From Takakia lepidozioides (Eukaryota > Streptophyta > Takakiopsida > Takakiales > Takakiaceae): 64,000 nt of DNA. A model generated the notes under the pieces. The model was not told where the DNA came from and did no database searches. It saw nothing but the letters and a program-made list of their open reading frames with translations. A program made the translations under genes and the position numbers. The stretch spans positions 38,440,001 through 38,504,000 of the forward strand of contig CM060733.1 in NCBI GenBank assembly GCA_030704615.1, in the 5' to 3' direction. How positions within the stretch are numbered: the first letter of the stretch is position 1; every line of letters begins with the position of its first letter. This document shows, piece by piece, positions 33,301 through 44,590 of the stretch.

Positions 33301-36018
33301 GAAGAATGGTTAGGAAGGCCTACCTACCCTCGGCAATGCCTGATGTGCCGGCGGCCTGACTATCCATTTTCTGACAGTGTCCCTGGTATTCTCATCAGAG
33401 AACGACCCTCTTTAGGACCATCAAGAGGGACTCACTCTGGAGTATTGGATTATTTTGTCCTTGCAGGCCTGAAAGATACCATCACGGGGGAGACTCTCTG
33501 TGACCCAGAGAAGCCGGTGGTGTTAGAGCGTATGGATTTCCCAGATCCGGTTATCAAGGTGGCCATTGAACCAAAGACGAAGGCCGACGTGGACAAAATG
33601 TCAGCTGGGCTCATCAAGCTGGCGCAGGAGGACCCCTCATTCCACTTCTCAAGGGATGAGGAGACAAACCAAACAGTCATTGAAGGCATGGGCGAGTTAC
33701 ATTTAGAGATCATTGTCGACCGATTGAAGAGAGAGTTCAAGGTGGCTCCATAAATTCTCTGCACTTACATTCTTAATGTCTGTGTGTGTGAGGGAGAGAG
33801 AGAGAATGTACTCATGCCGTTCCCTGCGAGCAGTGGCTTGCCATAGCCTTATGGTCATTGACCCCGTGGGAAATTAACCCTCCCGGAGCCTTTTGTTGGG
33901 TTCACACCCACCAGACTTAGAGAGAGAGAGAGAATGTACTCATAAGATGCTGTTTGAGAGAGAGAGTAAGAGAGAGAGAGAAAGACTGTACTCATAATAC
34001 GTTGTTTTCCATAGCCTTCAGGCCATAGACCCGGCGCCCAGTTGGGTTTTTGAGAGAGAGAGAGGGAGATTATTTAACAAAGGTCTACTACTGAGTAAAT
34101 AGACAAGGACAATGAGACCACTACAAGTACTTCCTGGGACAGGTGTTTGTGCTCTCTTCTCTTGTCAAGGAATTTGTTTGTGGGTTTGCAAGTGGAGTAG
34201 GCTTGAACATTATTACATATGTACATACTGCGGCTTTTTTGGGGTATCTAGAGACAAACTGCTGTTCTGTTTCATTGTAAATCATGCAAGAACCTATCCT
34301 GCAGGTGGAGGCAAATGTTGGAGCTCCTCAAGTGAATTACAGAGAGAGCATTTCAAAGTTGTCGCAGATCAAGTACACCCACAAGAAGCAGTCTGGTGGC
34401 CAGGGTCAGTTTGCTGAGATTGAAGTTCGTTTTGAACCCTTGGAAGCTGGCAGTGGGTATGAATTCAAAAGTGAGATTAAAGGTGGCAGTGTGCCTCGGG
34501 AGTATGTGCCTGGTGTCGTCAAGGGGTTGGAGGAATGCATGAGCAATGGGGTATTGGCAGGATACCCTGTGGTGGACGTGCGAGCAGTGTTGGTTGATGG
34601 CTCCTACCATGAGGTTGATTCGAGTGTGCTGGCTTTCCAGCTTGCAGCCCGGGGGGCATTCAGGGAGGGTATGTCAAAGGCAGGACCGAGGCTGTTGGAG
34701 CCCATCATGAAGGTGATGTTATGTAACTTTGTTCACATCTTAATTACTTTAGTTTCTTCTTAGACATTGACAGCAGATTAGCTCATTAGTTCCATTGCAT
34801 GCTGGTCCTGCCAATGTCTCTCGTGTGTCGAACAATGGAATTTCCTAATATATTCCCAGGTGCATTTATGTGTCACAAATCCATGTCTACCGGATCTCAA
34901 TCTCTTAAGTTAATGTCTTTGCATGCAAGTATAGATGCTTCCTTCCACTTTTACAGCCTTCAATGATTATTACCTTACACAAACTCTTCTTGATCTGGAA
35001 TGCAGGTGGAGGTGGTGACACCTGAGGACCACATGGGCGATGTGATTGGTGACCTAAATTCAAGGCGAGGACAGATTAACAGCTTTGGGGACAAGCCTGG
35101 TGGCATGAAGGTAAGCCAGTCACGTGTTTCTCTCATGCTCTGACAAGAATGTCAGCGAATAGTGCAACTTAAGGTGTGTTGTAATAGTGCAAAAGGCTCT
35201 GTTGCCAGGCAGTTTATCTTTGCCTTCAATAGTAACCTGATCCGGCCATTAGTGGCAATAGGCTCATCCCCATGTTTCACTGAATGTCTAAGCGCTGGCA
35301 GCCAATGATTAGCAGTTTGAGTTTTTGGCACCAATAAAGATTGGTAGATTTGACTGTAGCTCTGGGCCCCATTTTACTTGCGTGGGGGAGTATATCAAAA
35401 TTGGAGTGTGGTGCTAGAACAAAGAAACCAGGGTCCTTGCTTTTAAGAACTTAGTGTCTGTTCAAGCGTATAAGGGTACAGAAAGAGGTTAGCCTCTGCT
35501 TTTCTAGCCTTGTGCCCAGGACCAGATTGCACCAAAAGAAAGGGAGAGAGGGTGGTACGTTCAGCAAGAGTCTTTAATTTGGAGAGCTTGACCTGTTGAG
35601 TTTATACTTGGTTTGGGACTCTGGATTCAATGCAGCCAAGGGACTAAATGAGTGCTAGCTCTTATCACCAGGGCAGGAGCTATCTAAGTGACAGGTCGCA
35701 GTTTGTATTTCACTTAGCACCAGTGTTTTGAGGTCTTTTCAGATTGTGGATGGTTTCGTATTTCAACCCCACTAGAACCTCGCAATGAGAGAGGAAGTTA
35801 TTGTGCAAGATTTTTTGAATAAGACATCTTGGTGTTCGTGGATTTGGCAGGTGGTGGATGCATTGGTACCACTGTCAGAGATGTTTCAGTATGTGAGCAA
35901 CTTGCGGGGCATGACAAAGGGCCGAGCCCAGTACACCATGCAGCTTTCCAAATTTGAAGTTGTTCCTCAACATATTCAGAACCAAATTGCTGCCAAGAAT
36001 CAAGCTGTTGCTGCATAA
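30362..36018 (+). CDS. SCO1: Chloroplast elongation factor G, nine exons
   Basis: This translational GTPase moves tRNA-mRNA on the 70S ribosome in plastids. Exons with canonical GT-AG borders: 30362-30623, 31098-31261, 31457-31780, 32113-32258, 32713-33215, 33467-33741, 34305-34712, 35006-35110, 35851-36018. They sum to 2,355 bases, an open frame of 784 codons plus stop, equal to the usual plant length. Exon 1 encodes a Ser/Arg-rich plastid transit peptide ([15 protein letters not shown]). The G domain shows [13 protein letters not shown] (G1), DTPGHVDF (G3) and NKMD (G4); later blocks include [36 protein letters not shown] and [15 protein letters not shown]. It ends with [12 protein letters not shown]. 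The start is the first ATG, matching the conserved MAAS opening. Introns hold GA-rich repeats. A dead duplicate lies at 14.9-16.9 kb, so this is probably the functional copy. Confidence 0.95.
33780..34075. repeat. GA-rich dispersed repeats inside EF-G intron 6
   Basis: Three copies of (GA)n followed by ATGTACTCATAAGA or similar are present, and two continue into the block CATAGCCTT.TGGCCAT.GACCC. The same composite repeat occurs at 40450-41870. In this intron it only lengthens the non-coding sequence. Confidence 0.75.
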
Positions 36019-36751
36019 ACGACTCAGGTCATTCTACTTGTAGTGAGAAAGTTAGTTTGCCATGACATTATTTGATCCCGAATCTAAAGTCTAAGATGAT
36101 TGAGTCTCTCATGCCCTTTTCAAAGTTCTTTGGATTTCCCAAGGCAGACATGCTTTAGAATGAGTTGTAGTGCCTACTCTATAGACGTCACCCTGTGGGC
36201 AGTTGAGATTACGTGGCGGGTGTCAAACTGAATGCGACATTTCTCTCTAACTCAGATTTTGCAGCTGATCCAGTCTGGACTTGAGTGGTAGTAAGGAAGA
36301 GACCTTCCAGTAATTTATTCGGCAAACAAAATGGTCTAAAGCATTTGTCAGCCGTGTTCAGGCATGTACAGAGGGCGCAATAGTTGGCCCATCTTCTCAG
36401 AGTGCATGACTGGGAGGTATTGTAATTTTATGACTTCTACTCCATTGTTCACTGTTGCAGTGAAAAAAGAAAGAAACCTGGTTGTCTAGATGGTAGAAAA
36501 CTGAAATGTTTTTGTAAGTTATAGTTCAAAAACTAAAACTAAACAAGGTGACAATTTCATTGGCAATTTTGTTGTCCGTTGTCCACCTCGCATGAATCAC
36601 AGAAGACTGTATGCATGTAGTTTTGCATGGAAAAATGCCCAACGTGGGCATTGGCTCCAAAATCAAGGCAAGGTTCCTCATCACCTGCCAGGCCTTTTGG
36701 ACTGTTGGAGTTGTGATGCTGGTTAGATACAAATTTCACTTTATCTCAAAG
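36019..36751 (+). other. EF-G 3' region
   Basis: No recognised gene. It should include the EF-G 3' UTR. No single poly(A) signal stands out. Confidence 0.4.
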
Positions 36752-37072
36752 CTAATACTTCATAACACTTGTACATTTGAAGTTATGCTCTGACATGAAC
36801 CTCAACTCAACTCTGACATAACTTTTGAACAAGTAATGTTCATAAAAATACTTCTGCTTTTGTAGGACAGCAAATGCTTTGAGGTAGGGGATTGGGAAAG
36901 CACCTGTGTTAAGATACCTCCTGGAAAACAGGTCTGTGCACATAAGGGACAAGAAACAGACTGCCATGATGACAATGCAAACACCCAAAGTTGAGAAGAT
37001 TTGTTCAGCATTCTCTGTAAGAGGAAGATCTGGAATATCAACTTTGCCAAAGTTAATTGTCGAGTTCCCCAA
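36752..37072 (-). CDS. Small open frame with one membrane segment, unrecognised
   Basis: 106 codons from ATG: an acidic N-terminus (MGNSTINFGKVDIPDLPL), a strongly hydrophobic stretch (IFSTLGVCIVIMAVCFLSLM, about residues 25-45), and a short Cys/Lys-containing tail. It lies 54 bp downstream of the PPR stop codon on the same strand, so it may be only part of the PPR 3' UTR, or an exon of a separate gene. I do not recognise the family. Confidence 0.25.
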   Translation of the reverse strand: MGNSTINFGKVDIPDLPLTENAEQIFSTLGVCIVIMAVCFLSLMCTDLFSRRYLNTGAFPIPYLKAFAVLQKQKYFYEHYLFKSYVRVELRFMSEHNFKCTSVMKY

Positions 37073-37126
37073 TTAGTCTGGAGAAGGTGCTTGGTTTAAG
37101 CAAGGAAGAGTCATTCATTTCGTATT

Positions 37127-39673
37127 TTACCAATAGTCTCCACAGGAACAAACTCCATCTTTGAAGTGGTGAAAGCGGTTAACATCCCGTACGACAACCG
37201 GTCGCCCAACAATCTTTGAGATAAACTGGGTGGCGGAGTGGCAGTCACCACACACTCGAAGGTTCTTGATAATGCGGACAGTTGTCCCGGGGGGCGTGCT
37301 GATCAGCCCAAAAGCGATGGCCAGTCTCTCACTGTGGAGGCAAATGGATACTCGCTTTTTCTCCTCTTCCACATCATGCAATACAAAGCGTGTGTCAGGC
37401 ACGTACCCAGCCTCCTTCATCTGCCGCGACAATATCTTCAGCACAGCATGGATTTCCTCAATTTGTGGATGCAATTTGTCATCCACGACAAATGTATGCA
37501 CGTAATTCGCGACCTCAATGCAGCAGCAACCTGGATCCTTTCTGACACCTCTGTCCTTCATCATTTTTCTCACCTTTGCAGTATCATCCCACCTGCCAAC
37601 CGCCGCATAGATGTTCGATAGCAGCACATAAGTTGAGGCATTCTGTGGATCCCACTTGAGAAGGCATTTTGCTACACGTTCTGCTACCTCCACATTGCCA
37701 TGGTTTCTGCACGCACCAAGCAACACCCCCCACACTGCAGCACTCGATTCAATTGGCAACTTTTTAACGAAGTCCTCGGCGTCATCCAATTGCCCTGCAC
37801 GGCCAAGAAGGTCCACCATACAGCCAAAATGCGGGAGTGTCGGAGTGAGACTATGATCTTGACTCATTGAATCAAAGTAGTGTCTGCCTTCATCCACTAG
37901 GCCCACATGGCTACATGCAGAGAGAACACATATAAAAGTGATACAGTTTGGCTTCTCCTGCATACAGTCAAATAAACGCAGGGCCTCCCCACTGCACCCA
38001 TGCTGAGAATATCCTGCGATCATTGTGTTCCATGAGATTACATCTCGCTCAGCTATATTGTCAAACACTTGGCGTGCATCCTCTATGCTCCCACATTTGG
38101 CATACATGTCCACAAGGGTATTCTCCAGAATAATATTTGGCTGAATTCCAGCCTTGATGATATCCACATGCACCGCTTTCCCTTTTTCGAGGGCTGCCAG
38201 GCTGGCGCATGCATTGAGGACGCAAATGAATGTGACTTGGTTGGGCATCACCCCTTGCCGGATCATTTGCTCATAGATCTCAAAAGCCTCCCCACCACGT
38301 CCATGCTGGGCATATCCTGCAATCATTGCATTCCATGAGACTACATCGTGCTTAGTCATATTGTCAAACACTTGCTGGGCATCCTTTATGCGACCGCATT
38401 TAGCATACATGTCGATGAGGGTATTCTCTAGAGGGATATCTTGTGCAATTCCCGCTTTGTTGATAGCAGCATGAACCTCCATGCCTTTTTCCAGGGCCGC
38501 CAGGCTGGCACACGCCTTGAGAATACAAATGAATGTGACCCTGTTGGGGGATACCCCTTCCAGTATCATTTGCTCATAGGTCTCCACAGCCTCTCTACCA
38601 CACCCATGCTTCGCATGTCCAGCAATCAATGCGTTCCACGAGACCACATCTCGCTTAGCCATATTATCAAACACTTGACAGGCGTCCCTCATGCTCCCAC
38701 ATTTGGCATACATATCAGCAAGGGCAGTCTCCATAATGATATCTCCTGCAATTCTAACTTTCTTTATCTCAGCATGTATTCTTCTTCCCTGTTCCAGGTC
38801 TCCCAGGCTGCCACACGCATTGAGGGCACAAGCGAATGTGACTTTGTCTGGGGTCACCCCCTCCTGTATCATTTGCTCATAGATCTCCAAAGCCTCCCTA
38901 CCACACCCATGTTGTGCATATCCTGTGATCATAGTGTTCCAAGAGACTAGGTTTCGGTGAGTCATAATGTCAAATACCTCACGCCCATCCTTCATGCTCC
39001 CACATTTGGCATACATGTCAATGAGGGCTGTCTCCAGGATTATATCCGGCACAATCCTGGCTTTTAATATGTCAGCATGAACCTCTTTGCCCTTTTCCAG
39101 AGCTGCCAGTTTGGCACACGCCTTGAGAACACAAATGAACGTGACCCTGTTGGGTGTCACCCCTTCCCACCTCATTTGCTCATATATCTTCATTGCATCC
39201 TTACCACACCCATACTTGGCATATCCTGCTATCATTATATTCCATGTACACATATCCCGTTCAGGCATTTGGCCAAACACTACATTTGCATCCACCACAC
39301 TGCCACACTTGGCATACATGTTGACGAGGGTGTTGAGTAGAAAGATATTCGGCTTGAATCCACTGTGAATAATGTGGGCATGTACCTGTTTTCCCTCTGC
39401 CAGGCCTCGTATCTTGATGCACTCCTGCAAGAGACAGACATAAGTACTGAAGTCTGCCATCATGCCTCCCTGTTTCAAAATGTGGAGGGCCTCTTTCAGT
39501 TGTCCTGCCTTACATAACATTCTCACATCCCCACAAGTGCCAGGAGAGTTCCCGTTGAGTCCCTCTCTAAATCCTCCACTGACCGTAGCGGACATGCTTG
39601 GTTCAAACCTCTGTGCTTGATTCAACCCTGCCCTCCTGCATGACTCCAGACTCTTAGCTACAAACATTGACAC
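37127..39673 (-). CDS. PLS-class pentatricopeptide repeat protein with DYW deaminase domain
   Basis: The frame is 848 codons and intron-less, as usual for this family. PPR-DYW proteins bind organelle RNA in a sequence-specific way and edit C to U. After an N-terminal region of about 60 residues come tandem PLS triplets, marked by repeated MYAKCGS and VSWN(T/A)MI(A/T)GYA(Q/K)HG, then E/E+ motifs and the PG box (PGCCCIEV). The C-terminal DYW domain keeps the deaminase signature HSERLAIAFG ... CGDCH and ends CSCGDYW at the stop. Residues for zinc and catalysis are all present, so an active editor is expected. Five successive repeats have an exact 303-bp spacing. The N-terminus lacks a clear targeting-peptide call; mitochondria or plastid cannot be decided by eye. 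Confidence 0.95.
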   Translation of the reverse strand: MSMFVAKSLESCRRAGLNQAQRFEPSMSATVSGGFREGLNGNSPGTCGDVRMLCKAGQLKEALHILKQGGMMADFSTYVCLLQECIKIRGLAEGKQVHAHIIHSGFKPNIFLLNTLVNMYAKCGSVVDANVVFGQMPERDMCTWNIMIAGYAKYGCGKDAMKIYEQMRWEGVTPNRVTFICVLKACAKLAALEKGKEVHADILKARIVPDIILETALIDMYAKCGSMKDGREVFDIMTHRNLVSWNTMITGYAQHGCGREALEIYEQMIQEGVTPDKVTFACALNACGSLGDLEQGRRIHAEIKKVRIAGDIIMETALADMYAKCGSMRDACQVFDNMAKRDVVSWNALIAGHAKHGCGREAVETYEQMILEGVSPNRVTFICILKACASLAALEKGMEVHAAINKAGIAQDIPLENTLIDMYAKCGRIKDAQQVFDNMTKHDVVSWNAMIAGYAQHGRGGEAFEIYEQMIRQGVMPNQVTFICVLNACASLAALEKGKAVHVDIIKAGIQPNIILENTLVDMYAKCGSIEDARQVFDNIAERDVISWNTMIAGYSQHGCSGEALRLFDCMQEKPNCITFICVLSACSHVGLVDEGRHYFDSMSQDHSLTPTLPHFGCMVDLLGRAGQLDDAEDFVKKLPIESSAAVWGVLLGACRNHGNVEVAERVAKCLLKWDPQNASTYVLLSNIYAAVGRWDDTAKVRKMMKDRGVRKDPGCCCIEVANYVHTFVVDDKLHPQIEEIHAVLKILSRQMKEAGYVPDTRFVLHDVEEEKKRVSICLHSERLAIAFGLISTPPGTTVRIIKNLRVCGDCHSATQFISKIVGRPVVVRDVNRFHHFKDGVCSCGDYW

Positions 39674-40084
39674 TCAAACTTGAAGGATCTTAAAGCTTGT
39701 ACCTAGGTCCTACTAAGATCTCTTCATGAGGATAGATGCCTTCAAAGCTTGTGTGGGTTACCTCCCAGATCACAGCATGGAAGTGCATTCTTGATAAAAT
39801 ACCAACTCAGAAACCATTTTGTCCTTTTATGGAGGGATAGCTAGTATCACTTCTAAAAATTGTGGTCACCTCCACACTGACAAATGTTATAACATAACAT
39901 AATTTGTGTAATACTTTCCCACAAAAATTTCTTGCTCCATTTCTGTCCAAAGGGAGAGAAGCAATTAGCCCTTAATTCAAAGTACATAAGATTTTGCTCC
40001 TTGGAATATGCAGTGGGTGGCTCACTGTCTCCCCTCATCAAACTGTATGATGGGAGTACTTAGACAAACGCCCCATCCAGCTAA
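39674..40084. other. Intergenic, no gene
   Basis: Upstream region of the PPR gene on the minus strand. No recognised coding or repeat structure. Confidence 0.5.
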
Positions 40085-40365
40085 CTAGAAAGAGCAAATA
40101 TCCAGCAGGTCTGCAAAAGAAGAGGAGCTGTCATACTGGAAATGCCCCCACGATCCCTGCCAACCAGGGTTTGCCCCTGGATATTTCCCAGCTGCTTCCA
40201 ACACCATTTCTCCATCGACCAATAAATCAATCCACAGTGCCTCATTGTTGCTGTTGTGCTTCATATCCAGTGCTCTAGGATGGATCTGTACCCACACTCC
40301 ATCCCTGGCTCCATCAGCTATCCCTGCCTCCACAACCATACCACTTACATACTCCCCTAAGGCAG
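40085..40365 (-). CDS. Candidate terminal exon of an unrecognised gene
   Basis: A minus-strand frame opens at a good acceptor (CCTTTTCAG|CTGCC at 40365) and runs to a stop at 40085. It contains well-mixed, protein-like sequence: VWVQIHPRALDMKHN, ALWIDLLVDGEMVLEAA and PGWQGSWGHFQYDSSSS. The composition is unlike a random frame. I do not recognise the family. Upstream exons could lie at 41.9-42.5 kb, but repeats intervene and the link is not shown. Confidence 0.35.
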
Positions 40366-40449
40366 CTGAAAAGGAAAAACCAGATTACATAGCAACAACC
40401 CACCCTCCCTATCAGACACTGGTTCATCTCTGGAGTGGGACGAGGACAA

Positions 40450-41912
40450 GGGGGAGAGAATGTACTCATAAACCATTGTTTGCTGCAGCCTCGTGGTCAT
40501 AGACCCCACGCCCAGTTTGGATGGAAATATAGAAAAAAGGTACTACCTTCATGAGGGGCTCACTCCAGTAGTGTGGTATAAACAATTAGTTCGGGCTTTC
40601 CAGATATCCTCTAGAAAGCCCTTCACACAAGCATCAATCTGCTTTGTGTGGGAGAGAGATTGTACTCATAAGACATTGTTTGCCATAGCCTTGTGGCCAT
40701 TGACCCCGCGCCCAGTTTGAGCGGGAACAAAAGGGACAGAACCTACCTCTGTCAGGGGCTGACATTGGTAGTAAGACTTACCCTTCATATAAAGAATTAA
40801 TCCGGGTTTTTCCAGATATCCTCTAGAAATCCCTTCACACAAGCATCAATCTGCTGTGTGTGATTTGCCCAAAAACTAGGCCTCAGGAGGGCCTGGGCTT
40901 TTGGCTCAGCCTCGAGACTTTCAAAGTAGGTAAACAGGGGTACAGGCACAATTCCCTTGATAGAGTTGAAGAGAGCGTCTCTTTGTGTGGGAGAGAGAGA
41001 GAGAGAGAAAGGGTATCCTTGCAAGCATTGGCTATGGCCACCTGGAGGCTATCCTATGAATGTTACATCCTCAGAGGTAGGTTGTGGGGGATTCAACTCA
41101 TCGTAAGTGTGGATACCTAGGCCAAAACCGTCATATCTGCTAGCACACTGTCAGTGAAACAAATGCACTACAGGGGATTGAGAATAAGATGAGATAATAA
41201 TGTCAAGCACATTGTTCATATTGCAACTGCAACATCAGCCCTATACTTAAGAGGGCTGTGGTAGGCAGTCGCCACGGAATGATCCTTCTCTAGAAACCAC
41301 ATTCGAGAGGGAGAGAATGTACTCATTAAACATCGTTATCGTAGCCTTGTGGCCATTGACCCCGTGCTTATTTTAAGCGGAACACAAAGGGACAGAAACT
41401 AGTCAGGGGCTGACACCAGTAGTATGACTCACCTAGGAGCAGACAATTGATCCGAGTTTTCCAGATATCCTCTAGAAATCCCTTTACACAAGCATCAATC
41501 TGCTGTGTGTAGTTTGCCCAATAACTATGCCCCAAAAGGGCCTGAGCTTTTGGCTCAGCCCCGAGAAGGTTGGTACAGAGGTACAGGCACAATTCCCTAG
41601 ATGGATTTGAAGAGGACTCCTCTCTGGTGAGAGTACCCAGGACAATGAATCAGAAAGTGAATGTTGTCTTCAGGTTGCCCACACAACGGGCATTTGCAAT
41701 CCCCCTTTCCTCTCTGCTTTTGTTTGCTGTTCAAAGGTAGGCTTCCCGCCCTCAGTCTAGTGCCGAGGGTGGGTAAACCCTTAAACCCTCTTGAGAGAAT
41801 GTACTCATAAGACGTTGTTTGCCGTAGCCTTGTGGCCATTGACCCCGTGCCCAGTTTGAGCGGAACCCTCTTGAGAGAGAGAGAGAGGGAGAGAGGGAGA
41901 GAGAGAGAGAGT
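40450..41912. repeat. Four copies of a GA/ATGTACTCATAAGA composite repeat
   Basis: Copies start near 40455, 40650, 41305 and 41797. Each is a GA-rich tract, then TGTACTCATAAGAC, TTGTTTGCC.TAGCCTTGTGG, CCATTGACCCCG and CCCAGTTTGAGCGG. The unit is about 75 bp after the GA tract and also appears in EF-G intron 6. It alternates with LINE-tail fragments, so the two probably belong to one larger repeated unit. Confidence 0.8.
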
Positions 41913-41920
41913 GCTATCAT
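40590..41920 (-). mobile_element. Three tandem fragments of a LINE C-terminal coding end
   Basis: The peptide AEPKAQALL, then HTQQIDACVKGFLEDIWK is encoded on the minus strand near 41025-40797 and again near 41560-41445; a third partial copy is at 40640-40590. The longest copy (41920-41597) also shows CKCPLCGQPEDNIHFLIHCP, the zinc-binding end of a reverse transcriptase. All are interrupted and non-functional. The tandem arrangement suggests local duplication rather than independent insertions. Confidence 0.6.
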
Positions 41921-42450
41921 TACTCTGGGAGAAAATTATGCAATGCATCCGGTTGTCTGCTTCTGCTGTAACATAAAAGGCAGTCACCTTGTTGCCTCCA
42001 TTCTCCCACCATTGACTGGGGTTTGAAAAATCTTCGATCAAAAGCTTCTCCTTGTTTGTACTTTGGCTTTTTGAACATTTGTCGGTGCCGCCGACCGTGA
42101 TCATGGGCATATCTGGCCACTCATATTTCTCCGTCTCTAGGTGGCCTTGAACGTTGTCCTTCTCTCCTGTTCTCCACTGCCCCACGAGTGGCTTCAAACT
42201 GTTTGAAACAAATTTTAACACAATGAGGTTTGGGAAATAGAGAGGACAGTACAGCAAACACCTTCTTGAAACTTTCAGTCCATTGTTGGACTTGCAAGCA
42301 GAGTAGATTTGTGGAGGCATGTGGGGCCCTGTACAACATGCAGAGATGGCAGCCACGTTCCCCTTCCATGCCATGCATATTGTAACTGCTGCCATGGCTG
42401 CTCCTTCTCAAACTCTTTTGCCATTGGTCTCAAGAGGGCCATGGCCGCTA
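41920..42450 (-). other. Possible exons of an unrecognised minus-strand gene
   Basis: Overlapping open frames exist on the minus strand, the longest including LETEKYEWPDMPMITVGG and LLIEDFSNPSQWWENGGN. The EDFSNPSQWW block looks protein-like but I cannot place it in a family. Frames conflict, and exon borders cannot be fixed by eye. Confidence 0.2.
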
Positions 42451-42514
42451 CTTCTCCAACTTCTCCAACGCTTAAGCTTTTGCCATTGTTCTGAGTGTGT
42501 GGTATCAAGAACAC

Positions 42515-44239
42515 TCCCAGACATCAGTATAGCAGACAAGAAAGTGATTTTGCATCTATGCTAGATCGCAAACAAGAGCATATTGAAATCATAGTTGGTC
42601 AGGGAGAGCCCAGTATGTCCAGTCCAGGGTCAATTTTGAAGCTGTCAACACCACATTCTCGACTAACTCACACCACCACACAGCAGGAGGTCAGGGTTTA
42701 GAGATTCCCCACAACAAGACCCAAATCCATATAATTGTGTATGTCTGTGTAGAGAGAGAATACACGAGAGTACAGAGACACAGCTCACACATCTGAAGCA
42801 AAGCTTGAGAACTCTGAACATCAGGCCTTTCGAGTGAGTAAGGCTTCCAGAGTCACAGAGAGAGATGCATATTCACATGCGTTGAACTCTTTGAAAGGAA
42901 GACCTCTTGCGCACCTTTTATAACTCAACCATGCAACTAGAAGGGGACTAGAAGGCAGTTTGAATTCTCTGTAAAGGATTGTGTGTCGTTGCTAGAGACT
43001 TCCCCTCCGTGTGCCGTGCCCTGGTCATTTGTAAGAGATTATTTCCAAAAGATGCTCTTGTGCCGCCCATCCTGCCTCCCTCTAATGCAAGTATCTTGCA
43101 TCGTCAACATGTTTTGTGTAGAGGGCTGGAGGACAGAGGCGCCTCTGGCAACGACTGCATCCCATGAACGGCCAAATTCCACCAGAGTCGGTATTCACCC
43201 CAAAGGCAACACGGAACCTGATATATAGAGATTTCAAGTAAGGTTTATGGCATTTGCTTGTGATGTGTGTGTTTTAAGAGGGAGAGATCACCTGGTGAAT
43301 GGCACATCGCAGATAAGTTGGAGGTGTGACGCACATTTCACACAGAGCGCTCCCGGACCTTCGATAGCGAAAATTCTTCCCATTCAGAGAAACAAAGAGA
43401 GGCTTCTGTAGTGAACTGCTGAGAGCAAGACCCATTGCAGTTCACGGCGGGCAAATTAATCCTGCCTCCTACCAGCACCATCCCGGGCTTGACAGGGAAG
43501 ACAGGTTTCCCTTGTGACTCTTTGAGACTGTTTTGCTTAGTGGGCATATGTATCAACGAACTCTAGCTCCTTGCACCACCATCCCGGGCTTTAGGAGACA
43601 CTAGGCAACCAAAAGCGGAACAATTGATTGACAGGAATCGTGCCCCATCCAAGAACCTTCTTGAGAACAAATTATAGAAGATACACGAGTACGTGACACT
43701 ACCCTATGGAGAGTGTGGAGAGTTTCTAGTGTTGATGAAGAGTCATTCCACAGCCTGTCCGTTAGCCTTCAGGATTTATGGACTTATTAGCAAAGGAGAG
43801 CTACATACCATTCTTTTTTCTTTTTTTTAAATTAAAAAAAAATCTACGTACCATTCTATTGCAAGACAAGACCTGTCATGTACAAACAACACCACCTTTT
43901 TTTCTTTTTTTTAATAATAAAGAACAGGGGACAAAGGCCCTTGGAAATTTATATATAATCGCGGAAATCACGGTACAAATGGGGGGAGGAAAAAATAACC
44001 TCATGGAAGGCCGGAAAGACGTAACACATGGGGAACACCCAAGGCTTAAAAGGGACGAGGGGGAAGAAGGGACTTTAGAGGCCGAAACATAGACCCAGAA
44101 TATTGGAAAAAAAAACCCTAAGGGAGCTTAGAACAGACTCCTCATTAACAACAAACAGGATAATGTCTACAGTTTGAGCTAGATGTCGTGCGCATACATA
44201 TCGCTACACAACTACATCAGTGTCCAAAACCACACAACA
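42515..44239. other. No supported gene; LTR candidate region and dispersed repeat
   Basis: Only short shadow frames are seen. 43908-44015 is the second member of the repeat family seen at 22650-22730. Part of this stretch (up to 44359) may be the 3' LTR of the adjoining gypsy element; its outer end was not found. Confidence 0.4.
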
Positions 44240-44358
44240 CATGTGCACACCAAACACTAGTCTATCACTAGTCTATCACTAGTTCATCACTAGTGTAGCC
44301 ACTAGTCCAACCATTAGGCTGCCACTAGCCACCACTAGTGCAGCCACTAGTCCATCAC
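44240..44358. repeat. ACTAGT-rich tandem words
   Basis: Repeats of (C)ACTAGTCTATC / CACTAGTCCA with many ACTAGT palindromes. The position is immediately inside the inferred 3' LTR of the gypsy element (read on the minus strand, near its start). Confidence 0.7.
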
Positions 44359-44371
44359 AATCGCCCCCCTA
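44359..44371 (-). other. Putative polypurine tract and 3' LTR start
   Basis: The minus strand reads TTAGGGGGGCGAT, then TGTGATGGACTAGTGG. A purine-rich tract followed by TG is the expected junction between the internal region and 3' LTR. The position is right, about 230 bp after the integrase frame. Confidence 0.45.
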
Positions 44372-44590
44372 ACTAGCGCTTAGGTCCCTCTAAATCCAGG
44401 TAGCCACAAGATGTGATAGTAGCCATAGCCTCATTAAGTCCTCCATCACTGTCCCTACTACACTCAAACTCGACAAATCAAGAGGCCGAGTACAAGAGTT
44501 GCCCCATCGTTAGTTGTCGTCTTGCAACCTCTGAACTTGAGCCTGAGATCTCGGGTATTGACGCGTATGAATTTGGCCTCCCATGTCTTG

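Noticed and set aside
38069-39368. Plus-strand ORFs inside the PPR gene
   Set aside because: Shadows created by the 303-bp repeat; the minus strand has the complete PPR-DYW frame.
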